Below the pieces are notes generated by a model. It had not been told where the DNA came from. It saw only the letters and a program-made list of their open reading frames with translations, and did no database searches. This document shows, piece after piece, positions 61,952 through 64,000 of a DNA stretch of 64,000 nucleotides. The translations under genes were made by a program, and so were the position numbers. The stretch's first letter is position 1; the number at the start of each line of letters is the position of its first letter. This stretch comes from Paraburkholderia fungorum (lineage in GTDB: Bacteria > Pseudomonadota > Gammaproteobacteria > Burkholderiales > Burkholderiaceae), in assembly GCF_900099835.1 (NCBI RefSeq), contig NZ_FNKP01000002.1, positions 2,666,001-2,730,000 of the forward strand, read 5' to 3'.

Positions 61952-63571
61952 ATGAGCATTGTTCAAAACCCAGTTCTGCGCGGCTTCAATCCTGACCCCT
62001 GTATATGTCGCGGTAACGACGCGTGGTACATCGCCGTATCGACGTTCGAATGGTATCCAGGCGTTCTTATTTATGAATCGAAAGACTTCGTCAACTGGGA
62101 GCTGAAGGCCACGCCACTGGACCGTCTTTCGCAGTTGAACCTCATTGGGGAACAACCTTCCGGCGGCATCTGGGCGCCCGCGCTGTCGTATCACGATGGT
62201 CTCTACTGGCTCGTCTACACCGACACGAAGGCATGGAAAGGCGAACAGAAGATTTCGCCGCTGCGCGACATGCACAACTATCTCGTGACAGCCCCGGACA
62301 TTACCGGCCCGTGGTCGGAGCCAGTACATCTCGTGTCAGGCGGATACGACCCGTCGCTATTCCACGACGAAACGGGCAAGAAGTGGCTGGCATATATTCG
62401 CCGCGATTTCAGGGGCATCCACGCAGATCCTTTCGCGGGCATCATTCTGCGCGAATACTCGGTCGAGGAGAAAAGGCTGGTTGGCGAAGAGCGCGTTATC
62501 TATAAAGGCGCGAATCTGAGAACCGATTACTTCATGAAGTGCCAGATCTACGAAGCGCCGCATTTAATGAAGAAAGGTGACTGGTACTACCTCATCACGG
62601 CAGAAGGTGGGACGGGCTACACCCATGCGACCTGCGTATCGAGATCGCGCGATATTTTTGGGCCTTACGAGTTTCATCCGGAAACGCCGATGCTGACTTC
62701 GCGCGATGCAAGCGGACGAATCCAGCGCACCGGCCACGGCAATCTGGTCGAAGGTCCGCAAGGACAGTGGTATATGACGTACCTCGGTTCCCGGCCAATT
62801 GATCCGCAGACGAAACGTTCACCATTGGGCCGCGAGACCTGTCTTGCGTCGATTGAATGGCGAAACGACTGGCCCTGTCTCAGCGACGCAGGTGTGATTC
62901 CACCGGAGTCATTCTCCGTGCATTCCGATGTGAAGCAAAACCTCGATAGCAGTTGGCATGTCGATTTCAGCCACTGCTCCACGCTGCCTCTCGAACTGCA
63001 AAGTCTGCGAGTACCGAAGGACGACGCATGGTGCAATCTGAAAGAGCGCCCCGGCTTTCTTCGAATACGCGGCCAGGAGTCGCCGACGTCGCGTTTCCAT
63101 CAAAGCCTGTTGGCGTGCCGCGTGCGTGACTGGCAATTCGAAGTCGAAACGACGCTGGAGTTCTCGCCGGGTTCGTATCTGCACATGGCCGGACTCATGG
63201 CGCGATACGACGAGAACACGTTCTACTACCTGTTCATCACTTGCGACGACGACGGCACGAAGATCCTCTCATACATGGAAATGGACGCGGGCAGTTTTGC
63301 CTATGAAAACCGTCTCGCTGTACTGCCGGAAGGCGGCGAGACCAGCCTGCGGGTCCGCGTGGAGAACACAAAACTGCGCTTCTCCTATCGTTCGAACGAC
63401 GGCGCCTGGGTAGACGTCGGTCTGGAAAAGGATTTCACTAAACTGAGCGATGAATACGCGACCCCGATTGGTTTCACAGGGGCTTTCGTAGGGATCACGG
63501 TCAACGACATGCTCGGCTTCCGCGAGCCGGCCGACTTCAAACTTTTCTCTTATCACCCGTTGCCTGCGTAA
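61952..63571 (+). CDS. xynB: GH43 beta-xylosidase / alpha-arabinofuranosidase
   Basis: A 539-residue cytosolic glycosidase of family GH43 (the XynB/SXA type). The five-bladed propeller has the catalytic base Asp in NPVLRGFNPDPCIC, the pKa-tuning Asp in GGYDPSLFHDE and the acid Glu in CQIYEAPHLMKKGDWYYL. The C-terminal beta-sandwich (about 335-539, with FSPGSYLHMAGLMARYDENTFYYLF) supports the active site, as in SXA. Length (usual 535) and the absence of a signal peptide support the ATG at 61952; an in-frame ATG 21 codons upstream is less likely. It splits xylo-oligomers brought in by the next gene's carrier or another. Confidence 0.9.
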   Translation: MSIVQNPVLRGFNPDPCICRGNDAWYIAVSTFEWYPGVLIYESKDFVNWELKATPLDRLSQLNLIGEQPSGGIWAPALSYHDGLYWLVYTDTKAWKGEQKISPLRDMHNYLVTAPDITGPWSEPVHLVSGGYDPSLFHDETGKKWLAYIRRDFRGIHADPFAGIILREYSVEEKRLVGEERVIYKGANLRTDYFMKCQIYEAPHLMKKGDWYYLITAEGGTGYTHATCVSRSRDIFGPYEFHPETPMLTSRDASGRIQRTGHGNLVEGPQGQWYMTYLGSRPIDPQTKRSPLGRETCLASIEWRNDWPCLSDAGVIPPESFSVHSDVKQNLDSSWHVDFSHCSTLPLELQSLRVPKDDAWCNLKERPGFLRIRGQESPTSRFHQSLLACRVRDWQFEVETTLEFSPGSYLHMAGLMARYDENTFYYLFITCDDDGTKILSYMEMDAGSFAYENRLAVLPEGGETSLRVRVENTKLRFSYRSNDGAWVDVGLEKDFTKLSDEYATPIGFTGAFVGITVNDMLGFREPADFKLFSYHPLPA

Positions 63572-63747
63572 AGCGAAACCCTCGCAAGTTAATGATAAAG
63601 CGGTGAACCTTGCATCAGCGGCCTGGTGCCGATCTGCGAGGTTATGCCCAGAACCTTTGCATCCCCGGTGATCGCCAACGGCCCATTGCAGGCTTCGCTT
63701 TTTATTCGGCGATCACGCATTAGCGTTCTAAAAAAAAAGGAGACGAA
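63572..63747. other. Spacer with a long inverted repeat
   Basis: TGATCGCC near 63668-63675 is repeated inverted as GGCGATCA near 63710-63717, with a 34-nt loop containing TTTTTATT. It could be a weak terminator or attenuator between the xylosidase and MFS genes. Confidence 0.35.
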
Positions 63748-64000
63748 GTGACATACAAAATCCGCGGTCTGAGATGGTGGATCATCGGCACCATCATGCT
63801 TGCGTCATGCCTGAATTTCCTGACGAGAAGCACGCTTGCGGTCACTGCTCCAACGCTCACCACGCAGTTGCATCTAACCGCGCAGCAGTACTCGTATGTG
63901 CTGAGCGCCTTTACGATCACAAACGCACTACAGCCGATCACCGGTTATGTCATCGATGTCATTGGGCTGAAGGTCGGCTTTGCGCTGTTCTGCGTCGCGT
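63748..64000 (+). CDS. MFS transporter, hexuronate/sugar-acid type (3' end outside the window)
   Basis: The first 84 codons of a membrane carrier of the major facilitator superfamily. The start is GTG 63748, with AAGGAG 5 nt upstream. Helix 1 is WWIIGTIMLASCLNFLTRSTLAV, followed by APTLTTQLHLTAQQYSYVLSAF, the ExuT/ACS-type pattern for the loop into helix 2. The DxxGxK motif at the helix 2-3 loop appears as DVIGLKVGF. Next to the GH43 gene it probably imports an oligosaccharide product or sugar acid. Confidence 0.82.
   Translation, partial: MTYKIRGLRWWIIGTIMLASCLNFLTRSTLAVTAPTLTTQLHLTAQQYSYVLSAFTITNALQPITGYVIDVIGLKVGFALFCVA

Overview
The window looks like a piece of a Burkholderiaceae chromosome, most likely Paraburkholderia, Caballeronia or a close relative. 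The evidence is high GC with GC-rich codon use, two trimeric porins of the type that starts QSSVTLYG after the signal peptide, PobR-like AraC regulators, an HxlR/GST pair, and many short catabolic operons each with its own regulator. No rRNA, tRNA or CRISPR array was seen.

Layout. 1-9.6 kb: the front part of a chemoreceptor gene, an Asp/Glu racemase-like gene, an orphan HigA-type antitoxin gene, a secreted GH18 chitinase with two chitin-binding modules, a cupin gene broken by one nonsense codon, a 2-oxoglutarate oxygenase-like gene, a beta-propeller lipoprotein gene and an AraC regulator gene. 9.6-15.6 kb: a decayed IS5-type transposase, a porin, a second AraC gene that is a close paralog of the first, and a Tsx-like outer membrane channel. 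15.7-20.6 kb: an EntS-like exporter, a ketoglutaric-semialdehyde-type dehydrogenase and a TolB-like propeller protein. 20.8-29.7 kb: one eight-gene minus-strand operon for aromatic ring cleavage. It holds two Pht5-like proteins, a TPP enzyme, an HpcH-type aldolase, a LigB-type dioxygenase, an MFS carrier, a LigI-like amidohydrolase and LigJ. The set fits breakdown of gallate or 3-O-methylgallate through oxalomesaconate to pyruvate and oxaloacetate. 30-34 kb: a patchwork of GST, HxlR, a class A beta-lactamase tail, a phage DNA methylase pseudogene, a complete L,D-transpeptidase-like toxin/immunity candidate pair and a GST fragment. 34-44.5 kb: SDR/tautomerase/LysR, TetR/beta-lactamase-fold hydrolase, CBS protein, zinc alcohol dehydrogenase, small secreted and membrane proteins, a TupA-like ATP-grasp protein and a complete chemoreceptor. 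44.5-53 kb: an AraC regulator, a porin, IclR, an FAD monooxygenase, and a divergent Rieske oxygenase/reductase/MFS operon, together a second aromatic-acid locus. 53-64 kb: an HTH regulator with a divergent SDR, small house-cleaning genes, an orphan TRAP binding protein, an aldo-keto reductase, a GH43 xylosidase with a LacI-type operator, and the start of a hexuronate-type MFS transporter.

The most unusual signal is a dispersed intergenic element of about 60 bp, present five times (1471, 8461, 12681, 14243, 29748). It has two conserved blocks at an exactly fixed distance. It lies upstream of the chemoreceptor, the propeller lipoprotein, the Tsx-like channel and the ring-cleavage operon, with one copy in the porin-AraC interval. 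Two copies carry a near-perfect inverted repeat, ACAAAAGT-N13-ACTTTTGT. A related palindromic half-site precedes one of the two AraC paralogs. I infer a shared promoter or operator, possibly controlled by those AraC proteins, that links taxis, uptake and catabolism.
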